A DNA stretch of 42,738 nucleotides from Gammaproteobacteria bacterium (GTDB taxonomy: Bacteria; Pseudomonadota; Gammaproteobacteria; DSM-19610), in contig DRNU01000138.1 in assembly GCA_011374975.1 (NCBI GenBank), positions 1-42,738 on the forward strand. Direction: 5' to 3'. The translations under genes and the position numbers were made by a program. Below the pieces are notes generated by a model. It had not been told where the DNA came from. It did not search any database and saw nothing but the letters and a program-made list of their open reading frames with translations. Below, piece after piece: positions 1 through 9,050 of the stretch. Within the stretch, counting starts at the first letter, position 1, and each line of letters starts with the position of its first letter.

Positions 1-883
1 GCAGTTGCCGCTCGATGCTGGCGGCGACCCGGTCGAGGAAATCCGCATCCGGGCTGACCAGGATGGCCTGCGCGTCTTCGTCGTGTTCGGCCTGCGAGAA
101 CAGGTCCATGGCGATCCAGTCGGGGTCGGTCTGGCCGTCGCACACAACCAGTATCTCGGAGGGGCCGGCAATCATGTCGATACCGACCTGGCCGAATACC
201 ATGCCCTTGGCGGTGGCCACGTAGATATTGCCCGGCCCGACAATCTTGTCGACGGCGGGAATGGTCTCGGTGCCGAAGGCAAGGGCCGCCACCGCCTGCG
301 CACCGCCAATGGCGAACACCCGGTCGACGCCGGCCACGGCCGCGGCCGCCAGCACCAGTTCGTTGCGCACGCCGTCCGGCGTCGGCACCACCATGATCAG
401 TTCAGCAACACCCGCCACCCGGGCCGGTATGGCATTCATCAGTACTGAAGACGGGTAAGCAGCCTTGCCACCCGGCACATACAGGCCGGCGCGATCCAGC
501 GGCGAAATCTGCTGCCCGAGCACGGTGCCATCGGCCTCGGTGTAGGACCAGGATTCCATTTTCTGGTGCTCGGCGTAGGCACGCACACGCTGCGCGGCGC
601 GCTCCAGCGCCGCGCGCTGGTCGTCGGGCGTGTTGTTCAATGCATCCTGCAGATCCTGTTGCGGGATTTCCAGCTGCGCGACACTGTCCGCCTGCACCCG
701 GTCAAAGCGTTGCGTATATTCCAGCAACGCCGCATCGCCACGGTGGCGCACAGCTGCAAGAATATCGCGCACGGTCTGCTCGACCTGCTGGTCGGCCGCC
801 TGCTCCCAGGCCAGCAAGCGATCAAGCTGCGTATAAAAATCCGCGGCGGCACTGTCCAGCCGTTGTATATCGATATCGCTCAC
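1..883 (-). CDS. hisD: Histidinol dehydrogenase, C-terminal part outside window
   Basis: Catalyses the last two steps of histidine synthesis, the NAD-dependent oxidation of L-histidinol to histidine, in the cytoplasm. About 294 codons are visible; the family is usually about 430 residues, so roughly the last third lies beyond position 1. The visible part contains the [11 protein letters not shown] stretch with the Gln and His that ligand zinc in the family, and the AGPSEILV stretch just before it. The start is GTG at 883-881 ([16 protein letters not shown]), which forms a GTGA overlap with the hisG stop codon, so translation is probably coupled. No ATG start fits better. The identification is firm; the catalytic Glu-His pair of the family cannot be checked here. 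Confidence 0.95.
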   Translation of the reverse strand, partial: MSDIDIQRLDSAAADFYTQLDRLLAWEQAADQQVEQTVRDILAAVRHRGDAALLEYTQRFDRVQADSVAQLEIPQQDLQDALNNTPDDQRAALERAAQRVRAYAEHQKMESWSYTEADGTVLGQQISPLDRAGLYVPGGKAAYPSSVLMNAIPARVAGVAELIMVVPTPDGVRNELVLAAAAVAGVDRVFAIGGAQAVAALAFGTETIPAVDKIVGPGNIYVATAKGMVFGQVGIDMIAGPSEILVVCDGQTDPDWIAMDLFSQAEHDEDAQAILVSPDADFLDRVAASIERQL

Positions 884-1527
884 GCGGCTTCTTCCTGCTT
901 GCGCACCGCCTCGGCGATCTGGTCGATGAACGCCTGCACACGTGCATGCTTGCGTTTCATCGAGGCCTTGTTGACCACCAGCCGCGAGCTGATGTCGGCG
1001 ATGGTTTCCAGTGGCTGCAGGCCGTTCGCTTTCAGCGTGTTGCCGGTATCCACCACGTCCACGATCAGGTCGGACAGGCCGACCAGCGGCGCCAGTTCCA
1101 TGGAACCGTACAGTTTGATGATTTCCACCTGCAAGCCGCGCCCGGCAAAATAGCGCCGTGCGCTGTTGACGTACTTGGTGGCAATACGCAGCCGCGTGGC
1201 CTGCTCCGACCAGGGCTCGCGTCCGGCCACCATCAGGCGGCAACAGGCGATGCGCAGGTCCAGCGGCTCGTACAGGCCTTCGCCACCGTGTTCCATCAGC
1301 ACGTCCTTGCCCGCCACACCGAGGTCAGCGGCACCGTACTGCACGTAGGTCGGCACATCGGAGGCACGAATGATCACCAGCTTCACGTCATCATGATTGG
1401 TGTCCAGGATCAATTTGCGACTGGTCTCGGGATCATCGACGGGCTCAATCCCGGCATGCGCCAGCAGCGGCAGGGTTTCCTTGAAGATACGCCCCTTGGA
1501 GAGTGCGATGGTCAACTGTTCGGACAT
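880..1527 (-). CDS. hisG: ATP phosphoribosyltransferase, short form (catalytic subunit)
   Basis: First enzyme of histidine biosynthesis; joins ATP and PRPP to give phosphoribosyl-ATP. The 215-residue length marks the short HisG form, which lacks the C-terminal regulatory domain and in other bacteria works as a complex with the HisZ subunit; hisZ is not in this window. Visible family features are the N-terminal [10 protein letters not shown] stretch, the [11 protein letters not shown] segment and the PRPP-binding region [21 protein letters not shown] start at 1527. It lies 44 bases downstream of ibaG and overlaps hisD by 4 bases, so it probably belongs to the tail of the mla-ibaG transcription unit. 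Confidence 0.97.
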   Translation of the reverse strand: MSEQLTIALSKGRIFKETLPLLAHAGIEPVDDPETSRKLILDTNHDDVKLVIIRASDVPTYVQYGAADLGVAGKDVLMEHGGEGLYEPLDLRIACCRLMVAGREPWSEQATRLRIATKYVNSARRYFAGRGLQVEIIKLYGSMELAPLVGLSDLIVDVVDTGNTLKANGLQPLETIADISSRLVVNKASMKRKHARVQAFIDQIAEAVRKQEEAA

Positions 1528-1571
1528 GGTCTGTGCCTGGCAAGTGCGCGCGCCATAATGGCGCTGCGCGG

Positions 1572-1811
1572 TTACTGGATCTGTTGTGCCGACTGTTCCG
1601 GCGTCAGGGTGCGGAATGACAGGGCATGTACCGCGCCCTGCATCAGGTCGCCCAGCGCGCTGTACACCATCTGGTGTTGCTGCACCCGCGACTTGCCTTC
1701 AAATGCCGGGCTTACCACGGTGGCTTCGAAGTGATCCCCGTCGCCCACCACGCTGACCTGTGCCGAGGGAATGCCCGCTTCGAGAAGTTTTTTGATGTCG
1801 TCTGCCTGCAT
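1572..1811 (-). CDS. ibaG: BolA-family protein IbaG (YrbA)
   Basis: A 79-residue BolA-like protein. Members of this family pair with monothiol glutaredoxins and take part in iron-sulphur cluster handling; IbaG was named for acid-stress induction in E. coli. Visible family features are [21 protein letters not shown] followed by [17 protein letters not shown], containing the conserved region with His near the middle of the protein. ATG start at 1811. It is 74 bases downstream of mlaB, enough for a separate promoter although none is convincing. In E. coli and Pseudomonas the next gene is murA; here hisG follows directly. Confidence 0.93.
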   Translation of the reverse strand: MQADDIKKLLEAGIPSAQVSVVGDGDHFEATVVSPAFEGKSRVQQHQMVYSALGDLMQGAVHALSFRTLTPEQSAQQIQ

Positions 1812-1885
1812 GATTTTGCCTGTCGATAAAGTGTCAGAACGTGAATGGTACTATATTTGTGTGCCGCCCCCCCACAGGAAAGCCG

Positions 1886-2191
1886 TTAGTCGCGTTGCAG
1901 GGGTAACACCTGGTCCAGGCTGCTGACACGCGCCAGTGCCAGCATCTGCGCGGGCATGTTGAAAAACCGCAGGGTTTTTCCGGATTGGTGCGCCTGGCGC
2001 ATGCATTCCACCAGCAACGCCACGCCGGCGCTGTCGGCGCGTTCCACGCCGTCCAGGTCGATTTCCAGCGTATCCTGTTCGGCAAAACAGCGGGCGCAGT
2101 CGCGCCACAGCCCCGGGACCGTTTCAAAGCTCAGGTCGCCGCACAATTCCAGGCGCCCGTTGCTGCATTTCTGCAGGGCGGTCCCGGCCAT
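1886..2191 (-). CDS. mlaB: Mla transport complex STAS-domain subunit MlaB
   Basis: Cytoplasmic STAS-domain protein that binds the ATPase MlaF and stabilises the MlaFEDB phospholipid transporter of the inner membrane. 101 residues, the usual size for the family. The STAS signature is visible as DLDGVERADSAGVALL around residues 43-58, with Ser at the DSAG position. The reading frame is open farther upstream into mlaD, but ATG at 2191 (MAGTALQKC) is chosen because it gives a family-length protein and lies one base after the mlaD stop. In E. coli mlaC sits between mlaD and mlaB; it is absent here. Confidence 0.88.
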   Translation of the reverse strand: MAGTALQKCSNGRLELCGDLSFETVPGLWRDCARCFAEQDTLEIDLDGVERADSAGVALLVECMRQAHQSGKTLRFFNMPAQMLALARVSSLDQVLPLQRD

Positions 2192-2192
2192 G

Positions 2193-2654
2193 CTATTCGC
2201 CGGCCTTGTTGAGCAGGAACTTGCCCACCAGCTTTTCCAGCACCAGCGCGGACGTGGTGAACTCGATTTCCGAACCGTCGGCCAGCAGATCCTCGGAGCC
2301 GCCCGGGTCGAGCGCCACGTACTGCTCGCCGAGCAACCCGGCGGTGTAGATGCTGGCCACGCTGTCATCCGGGAACTGGTCGTAAGCGCTGTCCATTTCC
2401 ATGACCACCACCGCCTGGTAGCTGCGGTTGTCGTAGTCGATGCTGGCCACCCGCCCCACCAGCACGCCGCCGGCCATCACCGGTGAGCGCTCTTTCAGGC
2501 CGCCGATGTTGTCGAAATGCGCGGTCAGGCGGTACGTGCCGGCGGGTGAGAAACTGCTCAGATTACTGACCTGCATCGCCAGCACGAACAGTCCCGCGAT
2601 ACCGGCGGCGATAAACGCGCCGACCATCAGCTCCATCGTTCTTGTCTGTTTCAT
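2193..2654 (-). CDS. mlaD: Mla phospholipid transport MCE-domain protein MlaD
   Basis: Inner-membrane-anchored periplasmic MCE protein that forms the hexameric lipid-binding ring of the MlaFEDB complex. With the ATG start at 2654 it has 153 residues: an N-terminal anchor (MKQTRTMELMVGAFIAAGIA onward, to about residue 28), then one MCE domain (residues ~35-115) with the typical GLKERSPVMAGGVLVG stretch, and an alpha-helical C-terminus. A TTG at 2669 would add five residues; ATG is preferred because GGGA lies 9 bases upstream and the protein then begins like E. coli MlaD. It follows mlaE by a short gap and is separated from mlaB by one base. Confidence 0.93.
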   Translation of the reverse strand: MKQTRTMELMVGAFIAAGIAGLFVLAMQVSNLSSFSPAGTYRLTAHFDNIGGLKERSPVMAGGVLVGRVASIDYDNRSYQAVVVMEMDSAYDQFPDDSVASIYTAGLLGEQYVALDPGGSEDLLADGSEIEFTTSALVLEKLVGKFLLNKAGE

Positions 2655-2697
2655 AGTCGCAAGTCCCAATGTTCCTTCACGGTTTTACTGCCGGCCG

Positions 2698-3477
2698 TCA
2701 GTCGCCAAACATCAGCGCCGTCAAAACGAAATCCAGCGCCAGGATGGCAAACGCCGAGTACACCACGGTACGGGTGGTGGCGCGGCTCACGCCTTCCGAA
2801 GTCGGCACCGTATCATAGCCTTCAAATACCGCTATCCAGGTTGCCACCCAGCCGAAGGCGATACTCTTGATGATGCCGTTGACGACATCACCGTGCAGGT
2901 CAACCTTGGCCTGCATCTGCGCCCAGTAGGCGCCTTCGTCCACACCCAGCAGGCCAACACCGACAAAGTGACCGCCGTAGATGCCCACCGCGCTGAACAT
3001 CAGCGCCAGCAACGGCATCGAGATAAAGCCGGCCAGGAAGCGCGGCGCAATAACCCGGTGCATCGGGTCCACCGCCATCATTTCCATACCCGCCAGCTGT
3101 TCGGTAGCCTTCATCAGGCCGATTTCGGCCGTCAGCGCGGAACCGGCACGGCCGGCAAACAACAGGCCGGTCACTACCGGGCCCAGCTCGCGCACCATGG
3201 ACAGCGCCACCGCCACACCCAGCGATTCCTCGGCGCCGAAATCCACCAGCGTATTATAGCCCTGCAGCGCCAGCACCATGCCCACGAACAGGCCCGACAC
3301 CACGATGATGGGCATCGACAGCACACCCACCGACAGCAGCTGGGCAATCAGCAGGCGCGGCCGCAGTATCACACCGGGCAGGCCGGCCAGCGTTTTCAGC
3401 AGGAACAGGCTGGAACGCCCCAGTTTCTCGAAGAAACCGATGCCGCTGCGTCCCAGTTCGCGTAGCCACTCAAGCAT
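2698..3477 (-). CDS. mlaE: Mla phospholipid ABC transporter permease MlaE
   Basis: Permease subunit of the MlaFEDB lipid transporter, an integral inner-membrane protein. 259 residues, the family length. The sequence has an amphipathic N-terminus, then several hydrophobic segments. The most conserved region is [20 protein letters not shown] with the following [18 protein letters not shown], the hallmark of MlaE permeases where the coupling helix meets the ATPase. The start ATG at 3477 overlaps the end of mlaF by 8 bases, which suggests translational coupling. The pathway maintains outer-membrane lipid asymmetry in relatives. Confidence 0.97.
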   Translation of the reverse strand: MLEWLRELGRSGIGFFEKLGRSSLFLLKTLAGLPGVILRPRLLIAQLLSVGVLSMPIIVVSGLFVGMVLALQGYNTLVDFGAEESLGVAVALSMVRELGPVVTGLLFAGRAGSALTAEIGLMKATEQLAGMEMMAVDPMHRVIAPRFLAGFISMPLLALMFSAVGIYGGHFVGVGLLGVDEGAYWAQMQAKVDLHGDVVNGIIKSIAFGWVATWIAVFEGYDTVPTSEGVSRATTRTVVYSAFAILALDFVLTALMFGD

Positions 3478-4294
3478 TCAGTAAATCTTCCCGGTAGTCC
3501 GGCGCCGGATAGTGGAAGGGCACCGGGCCATCCGGCAGGCCCTGCATGAACTGCCGCACCCAGTCGGAATCTGTTTTACCCAGTTCTTCGGGGGTACCCT
3601 GCCCGACCACCTTGCCCTGGGAAATCACGTAGATGTAGTCGGATATCGCCGTGGTTTCCTGGACATCATGCGAGACGATGATGCTGGTCAGCCCCAGCGT
3701 ATCGTTGAGCAGACGGATCAATTGCACCAGCGCCGCCATGGAGATCGGGTCCTGGCCGGTGAAGGGCTCGTCGTACATGATCATCATCGGGTCCAGCGCG
3801 ATGGCGCGCGCCAGTGCCACGCGCCGCGCCATGCCGCCGGACAGCTCGGCGGGCTGCAGATCGCGCGCACCGCGCAGGCCGACGGCCTGGAGTTTCATCA
3901 ACACCAGGTCGCGGATCATGGATTCCGGCAGCCGGGTGTGTTCGCGCAGCGGGAAGGCAACATTATCGAATACCGGGAGATCGGTGAGCAGGGCGCCGGA
4001 CTGGAACAGCATGCCCATGCGCCGGCGCAAGCGGTACAGCGCCGCCCGGCCCAGCTCCGGCACCTGTTCGCCGTCGACCTCGATACTGCCCGCATCCGGC
4101 TGCAGCTGCCCGCCGATCAGGCGCAGCAGGGTGGTCTTGCCGGTGCCGCTGGGACCCATGATGGCGGTCACCTTGCCACGCGGGATATCCAGGTCCACGC
4201 CATCGAAAATAACCCGCTCACCACGCGCAAAGTACAGGCCACGGATCTTCACCAGAGTCTCGTGCGCGGTGTCGGATGTGGCCGTGTCTTGCAT
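3470..4294 (-). CDS. mlaF: Mla phospholipid ABC transporter ATPase MlaF
   Basis: ATPase that energises the MlaFEDB phospholipid transporter on the cytoplasmic face of the inner membrane. 274 residues with a complete ABC set: Walker [10 protein letters not shown] at 47-55, Q-loop in MLFQSG near 96-100, signature LSGGMARR at 151-158, Walker B IMYDEPF at 172-178 and the switch His in IIVSHDV at 209. First gene of the mlaFEDB-ibaG-hisG-hisD run. ATG start at 4294; AAGGA lies some 15 bases upstream, farther than ideal, but stop codons just upstream exclude a longer protein. A perfect TATAAT box is found about 35 bases upstream. Confidence 0.97.
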   Translation of the reverse strand: MQDTATSDTAHETLVKIRGLYFARGERVIFDGVDLDIPRGKVTAIMGPSGTGKTTLLRLIGGQLQPDAGSIEVDGEQVPELGRAALYRLRRRMGMLFQSGALLTDLPVFDNVAFPLREHTRLPESMIRDLVLMKLQAVGLRGARDLQPAELSGGMARRVALARAIALDPMMIMYDEPFTGQDPISMAALVQLIRLLNDTLGLTSIIVSHDVQETTAISDYIYVISQGKVVGQGTPEELGKTDSDWVRQFMQGLPDGPVPFHYPAPDYREDLLNA

Positions 4295-4328
4295 TATTAT
4301 TCGTTACCGTCCTTGATGGAATCGCCGC

Positions 4329-4334
4329 ATTATA
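4329..4334 (-). promoter_or_regulatory. Candidate sigma-70 -10 box for the mla operon
   Basis: Perfect TATAAT on the minus strand, 35 bases upstream of the mlaF start codon. No good -35 hexamer is visible at 16-18 bases (the best is ACTATT), so the promoter would need an activator or be weak. Inferred from sequence alone. Confidence 0.4.
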
Positions 4335-4410
4335 CGGAACAAGCCGCCCATAATAGTAGCCTCCCGGCCAGACCGCTGTAAGTGGCAGGCATACCCCGGG
4401 TCACGGACTG

Positions 4411-4593
4411 TCAGCCAGCCCCGGTTTTTTCCGCGCCGCAGCGCCGGCAACGCCAGCAGGTCACCAGCCGTCCGGCCTTCACGTCGAACGGCCTGTCCAC
4501 TACCTCCCACTTGTGAAATCCGCGCCGGCACAGGGTATTGCCGCGGTGTTTTTGCGCGGGCGCGGGTTTTTTGAAGGGTACGACCTTGCCCAT
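4411..4593 (-). CDS. Small cysteine-rich protein, possible zinc ribbon, function unknown
   Basis: A 60-residue basic protein. It begins MGKVVPFKKPAPAQKHRGNT and carries two cysteine groups: LCRRGFHKWEV around residues 21-31 and CWRCRRCGAEKTG near 46-58, which together could bind one zinc ion. The ATG at 4593 has a well placed GGAG six bases upstream. Coding is also supported by the clean separation from neighbours: it is divergent from yrbG (62 bases apart) and lies upstream of mlaF in the same orientation. I do not recognise a named family. The Cys pattern and basic N-terminus would fit nucleic-acid or protein binding, but that is only a guess. Confidence 0.65.
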   Translation of the reverse strand: MGKVVPFKKPAPAQKHRGNTLCRRGFHKWEVVDRPFDVKAGRLVTCWRCRRCGAEKTGAG

Positions 4594-4615
4594 CGCTGCT
4601 CCGTGGTGCGCGGAT

Positions 4616-4645
4616 TTGTCCCCGCGCGTTTTAAACCGCTACTAT
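4616..4645 (+). promoter_or_regulatory. Candidate promoter for yrbG
   Basis: TTGTCC at 4616-4621 and TACTAT at 4640-4645 with an 18-base spacer, directly upstream of the yrbG ATG at 4655. Transcription would start at about 4652, giving an almost leaderless mRNA, which agrees with the absence of a ribosome binding site. Weak evidence. Confidence 0.3.
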
Positions 4646-4654
4646 ACGCGACCT

Positions 4655-5623
4655 ATGTGGATGCAGTTTTTTGGTGTCGTTGCCGGGTTCGGTTTGCTGG
4701 TGTGGGGGGCGGATCGTTTTGTCGTGGGAGCGGCGGCGACCGCGCGCCTGCTCGGCGTTTCGCCGCTGCTGATCGGCCTGACCATTGTCGGTTTCGGCAC
4801 CTCGGCGCCTGAAATTCTGGTCTCGATGGTGGCCTCCCTGCAAGGCAACCCGGGGCTGGCGATCGGCAACGCCATCGGCTCCAATATCACCAACGTCGCC
4901 CTCATCCTGGGCACCACCGCGCTGGTGATACCGCTGGCCGTGAACTCCCTCACCATGCGGCGCGAAATGCCTATTCTCATCGGCACCACCCTGTTCGCCT
5001 GGGTGTTGATCGGCGACGGCAAGCTGGAATTCAGGGACGGGCTGGCGCTGCTGATCGGCCTGCTGGTAATGCTGGGCTGGGTGATCTATGTCGGCCTCAC
5101 CTCGCGCGGCAAGGACCCGCTGGCCGCCGAATACGCCGCCGAGATCCCCACGGATATGTCGTTGCGCCAGGCGCTGCTGTGGTTGCTGGCGGGCGGCCTG
5201 GTGCTGCTGGCCGGCTCGCGCCTGCTGGTGTGGGGCGCGGTCGGCATCGCCCAGCACTTCGGCGTCAGCGACCTGGTCATCGGCCTGACCATCGTGGCAC
5301 TGGGCACCAGCCTGCCGGAGCTGGCGGCCTCCATCACCAGTGCGCTGAAAAACGAGCCGGATATCGCCATCGGCAATGTCATCGGTTCCAACATGTTCAA
5401 CCTGCTGGCGGTGCTCGGCATACCCGGCCTCATCAGCCCCGGTCCCATCGACCCCGGTGTACTGAGCCGCGATATGCCGATCATGGTGGCACTGACCGTG
5501 GCGCTGCTGGTGATGGCCTACGGCTTCCGCGGCCGGGGACGCATCAACCGCGTGGAAGGCTCGCTGCTGCTGACCGCCTATGTCGGTTACCAGACCCTGT
5601 TATACTTCAGCACCGTCCACTGA
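4655..5623 (+). CDS. yrbG: Calcium/sodium antiporter of the CaCA family (YrbG)
   Basis: Inner-membrane cation antiporter. 322 residues with about ten hydrophobic segments in two homologous halves. Each half has the alpha-repeat of the family: GFGTSAPEILVS near 47-57 followed by GNAIGSN, and ALGTSLPELAAS near 215-226 followed by GNVIGSNMFN. The acidic residues in the two TSxPE motifs are the ion ligands in characterised members. Start chosen at ATG 4655 (MWMQFFGVVAGFG); the frame stays open to 4538, but the upstream part is not membrane-like and overlaps the divergent small gene. In many Gammaproteobacteria yrbG precedes kdsD, as here. Whether Ca2+ or another cation is exported cannot be read from sequence. 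Confidence 0.92.
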   Translation: MWMQFFGVVAGFGLLVWGADRFVVGAAATARLLGVSPLLIGLTIVGFGTSAPEILVSMVASLQGNPGLAIGNAIGSNITNVALILGTTALVIPLAVNSLTMRREMPILIGTTLFAWVLIGDGKLEFRDGLALLIGLLVMLGWVIYVGLTSRGKDPLAAEYAAEIPTDMSLRQALLWLLAGGLVLLAGSRLLVWGAVGIAQHFGVSDLVIGLTIVALGTSLPELAASITSALKNEPDIAIGNVIGSNMFNLLAVLGIPGLISPGPIDPGVLSRDMPIMVALTVALLVMAYGFRGRGRINRVEGSLLLTAYVGYQTLLYFSTVH

Positions 5624-5643
5624 AGCCGGAATTCCAGACCTCT

Positions 5644-6615
5644 ATGACCGACGCGACAATGAAAAAACTGGGCCTGGCGGTACTGGAAACAGAAGCCGCC
5701 GCCATCGAGGCCCTCAAGTCACGCATCGATGCCGATTTTGTACGCGCCTGCCAGCACATGCTGGACTGCGAAGGCCGCGTGGTGGTCATCGGCATGGGCA
5801 AGTCCGGGCATATCGGCAGCAAGATCGCCGCCACCCTGGCCAGTACCGGCACCCCGGCCTTCTTTGTCCACCCCGGCGAGGCCAGCCACGGCGACCTCGG
5901 CATGATCACTCCCAAAGACGTGGTACTGGCGCTGTCCAACTCCGGCGCCACCGAGGAAATCCTCACCATCCTGCCAATCATCAAGCGCCTGCACGTGCCG
6001 CTGATCTCGCTCACCGGCAACCCGGATTCGGCACTGGCACAGGCCGCCAGCGTCAATCTCGATGTTAGTGTCGCCGAGGAGGCCTGCCCGCTGGGACTGG
6101 CTCCCACCGCCAGCACCACCGCGGCGCTGGCCATGGGCGACGCGCTCGCCATCTCGCTGCTGGAAGTACGCGGCTTCACCTCCGACGACTTCGCCCGCTC
6201 GCACCCCGGCGGCAAACTGGGCCGGCGCCTGCTGCTGCTGATCGATGACCTGATCCATACCGGCGAACGGGTGCCGAAAGTCACCTCCGGCACCCTGATC
6301 TGCGACGCCCTGCTGGAAATCACCCGCAAGGGGCTGGGTGTGACCGCGATCGTCGACAATGACAACGTGGTGCAGGGTATTTTCACCGACGGCGACCTGC
6401 GCCGCGCGCTGGACCGCGCCGCCGACCTGAACGCCACACCTATCGATGAACTGATGACACGCGACTGCACGCTGGTCTCGCCCGGCCTGCTGGCGGCGGA
6501 AGCCCTGCAGATCATGGAAGACGGCAAGTTCAGCGCACTGCTGGTGGTCGATAACAACAAGCACCTGATAGGCGCTTTGAATATGCACGACCTGCTGCGT
6601 GCCGGGGTAGTATAA
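5644..6615 (+). CDS. kdsD: Arabinose-5-phosphate isomerase
   Basis: Converts D-ribulose 5-phosphate to D-arabinose 5-phosphate, the first step of Kdo synthesis for lipopolysaccharide. 323 residues: an N-terminal SIS sugar-isomerase domain (VVVIGMGKSGHIGSKIAATL near 47-66; LALSNSGATEEIL near 98-110; SHPGGKLGRRLL near 190) and two CBS domains in the last third (RKGLGVTAIVDNDNVVQGIF and GKFSALLVVDNNKHLIGAL). ATG at 5644 (MTDATMKKLG) is preferred; the frame is open upstream through yrbG, but that region is the yrbG gene in another frame. It is followed two bases later by kdsC, the third enzyme of the same pathway. Confidence 0.96.
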   Translation: MTDATMKKLGLAVLETEAAAIEALKSRIDADFVRACQHMLDCEGRVVVIGMGKSGHIGSKIAATLASTGTPAFFVHPGEASHGDLGMITPKDVVLALSNSGATEEILTILPIIKRLHVPLISLTGNPDSALAQAASVNLDVSVAEEACPLGLAPTASTTAALAMGDALAISLLEVRGFTSDDFARSHPGGKLGRRLLLLIDDLIHTGERVPKVTSGTLICDALLEITRKGLGVTAIVDNDNVVQGIFTDGDLRRALDRAADLNATPIDELMTRDCTLVSPGLLAAEALQIMEDGKFSALLVVDNNKHLIGALNMHDLLRAGVV

Positions 6616-6617
6616 AA

Positions 6618-7139
6618 ATGAAAGACATCCTTGAAAAAGCCGCCCGCATCAAACTCCTGATCTTCGATGTCGATGGCGTACTCACCGACGGCAGCCTGTA
6701 CCTGGACGATGACGGCCGTGAGTACAAGGCGTTCCATTCCCAGGACGGGCACGGCATCAAGATGCTGCAGAAGCACGGCGTGCGCTGCGCCATCATCACC
6801 GGCCGCACCTCGACGCTGGTGGAACACCGTATGCGTAACCTGGGCATCGACCTGATCTACCAGGGGCAACACAACAAGCTGGAAGGCTTCGCCGACCTGC
6901 TCGCACGCGTCGACCTGGCCCCGGAACAGGTAGCCTATGTCGGCGACGACGTGGTGGACCTGCCGGTGATGCGCAAGGTCGGCCTCGCCATCGCGGTACA
7001 GGATGCCCACCACTGGGTCATCAAGCACGCCCACTGGCAAACCCCGCGCGCCGGCGGCCGCGGCGCGGCGCGTGACGTCTGTGAAATGCTGCTGGAGGCG
7101 CACGGCGTGCTGCAACAGGAGCTGGAAAGCTACCTGTGA
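6618..7139 (+). CDS. kdsC: 3-deoxy-D-manno-octulosonate 8-phosphate phosphatase
   Basis: Removes phosphate from Kdo 8-phosphate to give Kdo for LPS core synthesis; a cytoplasmic HAD-superfamily phosphatase of the tetrameric, cap-less type. 173 residues, the normal length. HAD motif I is FDVDGVLTDG with the nucleophile and acid at Asp17 and Asp19, motif II is in IITGRTS, the motif III lysine lies in GQHNKLEGF, and motif IV is YVGDDVVDLPVM. ATG at 6618 is two bases after the kdsD stop. The stop TGA overlaps the GTG start of lptC, so the genes are probably translated in sequence. Confidence 0.97.
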   Translation: MKDILEKAARIKLLIFDVDGVLTDGSLYLDDDGREYKAFHSQDGHGIKMLQKHGVRCAIITGRTSTLVEHRMRNLGIDLIYQGQHNKLEGFADLLARVDLAPEQVAYVGDDVVDLPVMRKVGLAIAVQDAHHWVIKHAHWQTPRAGGRGAARDVCEMLLEAHGVLQQELESYL

Positions 7140-7687
7140 CCGGCAGCGAGCGATGGACTTTGTCCGGCGTACTGGTTATCAGCATGGCCAGCCTCTGGCT
7201 GTACCTGTACAGCAGCCGGCTGACCCTGCCCCCCTCCGCCACCGCCCCGCAACCCGACCTCACCATCGAACAACCGCACTGGCTGCTGTTCGATGCCCGG
7301 GGCCGCATCAGCCGGCGCCTGCAGGCCACCCGCCTCGAGCAATGGGCCGGGGAAGACGGCGCACGCCTGTTCGACCCCCGGCTCCGCTTCAGCGACAGTC
7401 AGCAGCGGCCGTGGCTGGCAGAAGCCCGCCACGGCCGTGTTCATACACAGGACGACACCTCCCTGTTGCTCGAACAGCAGGTGGTACTGCGCCGGGAACA
7501 GACCACGCACGGACCGGTCATAAAGACCGGGCGCCTGCACATCGCACAGCACGGCGACCGCATCGAAACCGACGATGCGGTTGAACTGGACGCGGGGAGC
7601 TGGCATTTTACTTCCAACGGGCTGCGTACCGATCTGGGCAAGCAGCGCCTGGAACTTCTCGCCAGGGTACGAGGTATACATGAATAA
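7136..7687 (+). CDS. lptC: LPS export system protein LptC
   Basis: Bitopic inner-membrane protein that receives LPS from LptB2FG and passes it to LptA. 183 residues: one N-terminal membrane anchor (about residues 9-26, SGVLVISMASLWLYLYSS), then a periplasmic beta-jellyroll domain with low sequence conservation. It is identified as much by position between kdsC and lptA as by sequence. It starts with GTG at 7136 in a GTGA overlap with the kdsC stop, and its 3' end overlaps lptA by 8 bases. The lptF and lptG permease genes are not in the window, as is usual. Confidence 0.9.
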   Translation: MTGSERWTLSGVLVISMASLWLYLYSSRLTLPPSATAPQPDLTIEQPHWLLFDARGRISRRLQATRLEQWAGEDGARLFDPRLRFSDSQQRPWLAEARHGRVHTQDDTSLLLEQQVVLRREQTTHGPVIKTGRLHIAQHGDRIETDDAVELDAGSWHFTSNGLRTDLGKQRLELLARVRGIHE

Positions 7688-8209
7688 TCTGCACAAGCGG
7701 TTGTTGTTGCTGCTACTGACCACCTTCCCGGTAACCGGCTGGACACTCTCCAGTGACCGCGAACAACCCATGCTGATCGAGGCTGACCGCGCCGAACTGG
7801 ACGATGCAAAAGGCATCAGCATCTACCGCGGCAACGTACGCGTAACCCAGGGCACGCTGCTGCTGACCGGTGAAGTCATGACGGTCTACAACAAGGGCGA
7901 CGAGGTCCAGAAAGTGATCATGGAAGGCACCCCGGCCACCTACCGGCAGCGCCCCGACAACAAGGACCAGGACGTGCGCGCCCGCGCGCTGCACATGGAA
8001 TATTTCACCAACCCGGAAAAAATCGTCCTCACCAAACAGGCCGAGGTAGAGCAGGAAGGCAACGTGCTGCGCAGCGAACGCATTGTCTACGATGTGCCGC
8101 TGGACCGGGTCAACGCCGGTACCACCGAACCGGACGAGCGGGTACGCATCACCATCCAGCCCAAACCCGGCAAGCCGCCCGAAGTCAAAGACGCGCCACC
8201 GGCCAGCCC

Positions 8210-8213
<4 letters not shown>
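7680..8213 (+). CDS. lptA: LPS transport periplasmic protein LptA
   Basis: Forms the periplasmic bridge that carries LPS from LptC to the outer-membrane LptD. 177 residues: a signal peptide ([20 protein letters not shown]), then an OstA/LptA beta-jellyroll domain with the typical opening [20 protein letters not shown] and [20 protein letters not shown] proline-rich tail ends the protein. ATG at 7680 is chosen because it gives a good signal peptide; the frame is open farther upstream inside lptC, but without one. It overlaps lptC by 8 bases and lptB by 4 (ATGA). Confidence 0.95.
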
Positions 8214-8935
<722 letters not shown>

Positions 8936-8960
8936 GCTGGTAATAAATAGCAATAAATCC

Positions 8961-8990
8961 TTCACTGGCATAATAAATGCAGTAGAATAC
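8961..8990 (+). promoter_or_regulatory. Candidate rpoN promoter with an embedded sigma-54 -24/-12 element
   Basis: A sigma-70-like pair, TTCACT at 8961-8966 and TAGAAT at 8983-8988 with a 16-base spacer, lies about 65 bases upstream of rpoN. Inside the spacer sits TGGCATAATAAATGCA (8966-8981), with GG and GC exactly ten bases apart, as in sigma-54 promoters. The two overlap, so RpoN holoenzyme bound there would block the sigma-70 site. Autoregulation is an inference. Confidence 0.4.
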
Positions 8991-9050
8991 GAACCTGTTA
9001 CCGGGCCCCGCCTGTCGGGCAGCCGGACTACAGAGAATCAGTAACAGCAT

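Noticed and set aside
640-1734. Plus-strand open frame of 364 codons opposite hisD and hisG
   Set aside because: Antisense shadow; hisG and hisD are well supported on the minus strand.
2440-3465. Plus-strand open frame of 341 codons opposite mlaD and mlaE
   Set aside because: His/Gln/Arg-rich antisense translation with no recognisable domain.
5607-7115. Open frame of 502 codons on the minus strand opposite kdsD and kdsC
   Set aside because: Low-complexity Ser/Arg-rich translation typical of antisense frames in GC-rich genes; both plus-strand genes are complete and carry catalytic motifs.
9003-9020. Hairpin CCCG/CGGG in the rpoN leader as a terminator of lptB
   Set aside because: Only four base pairs, no T-run; too weak to call.
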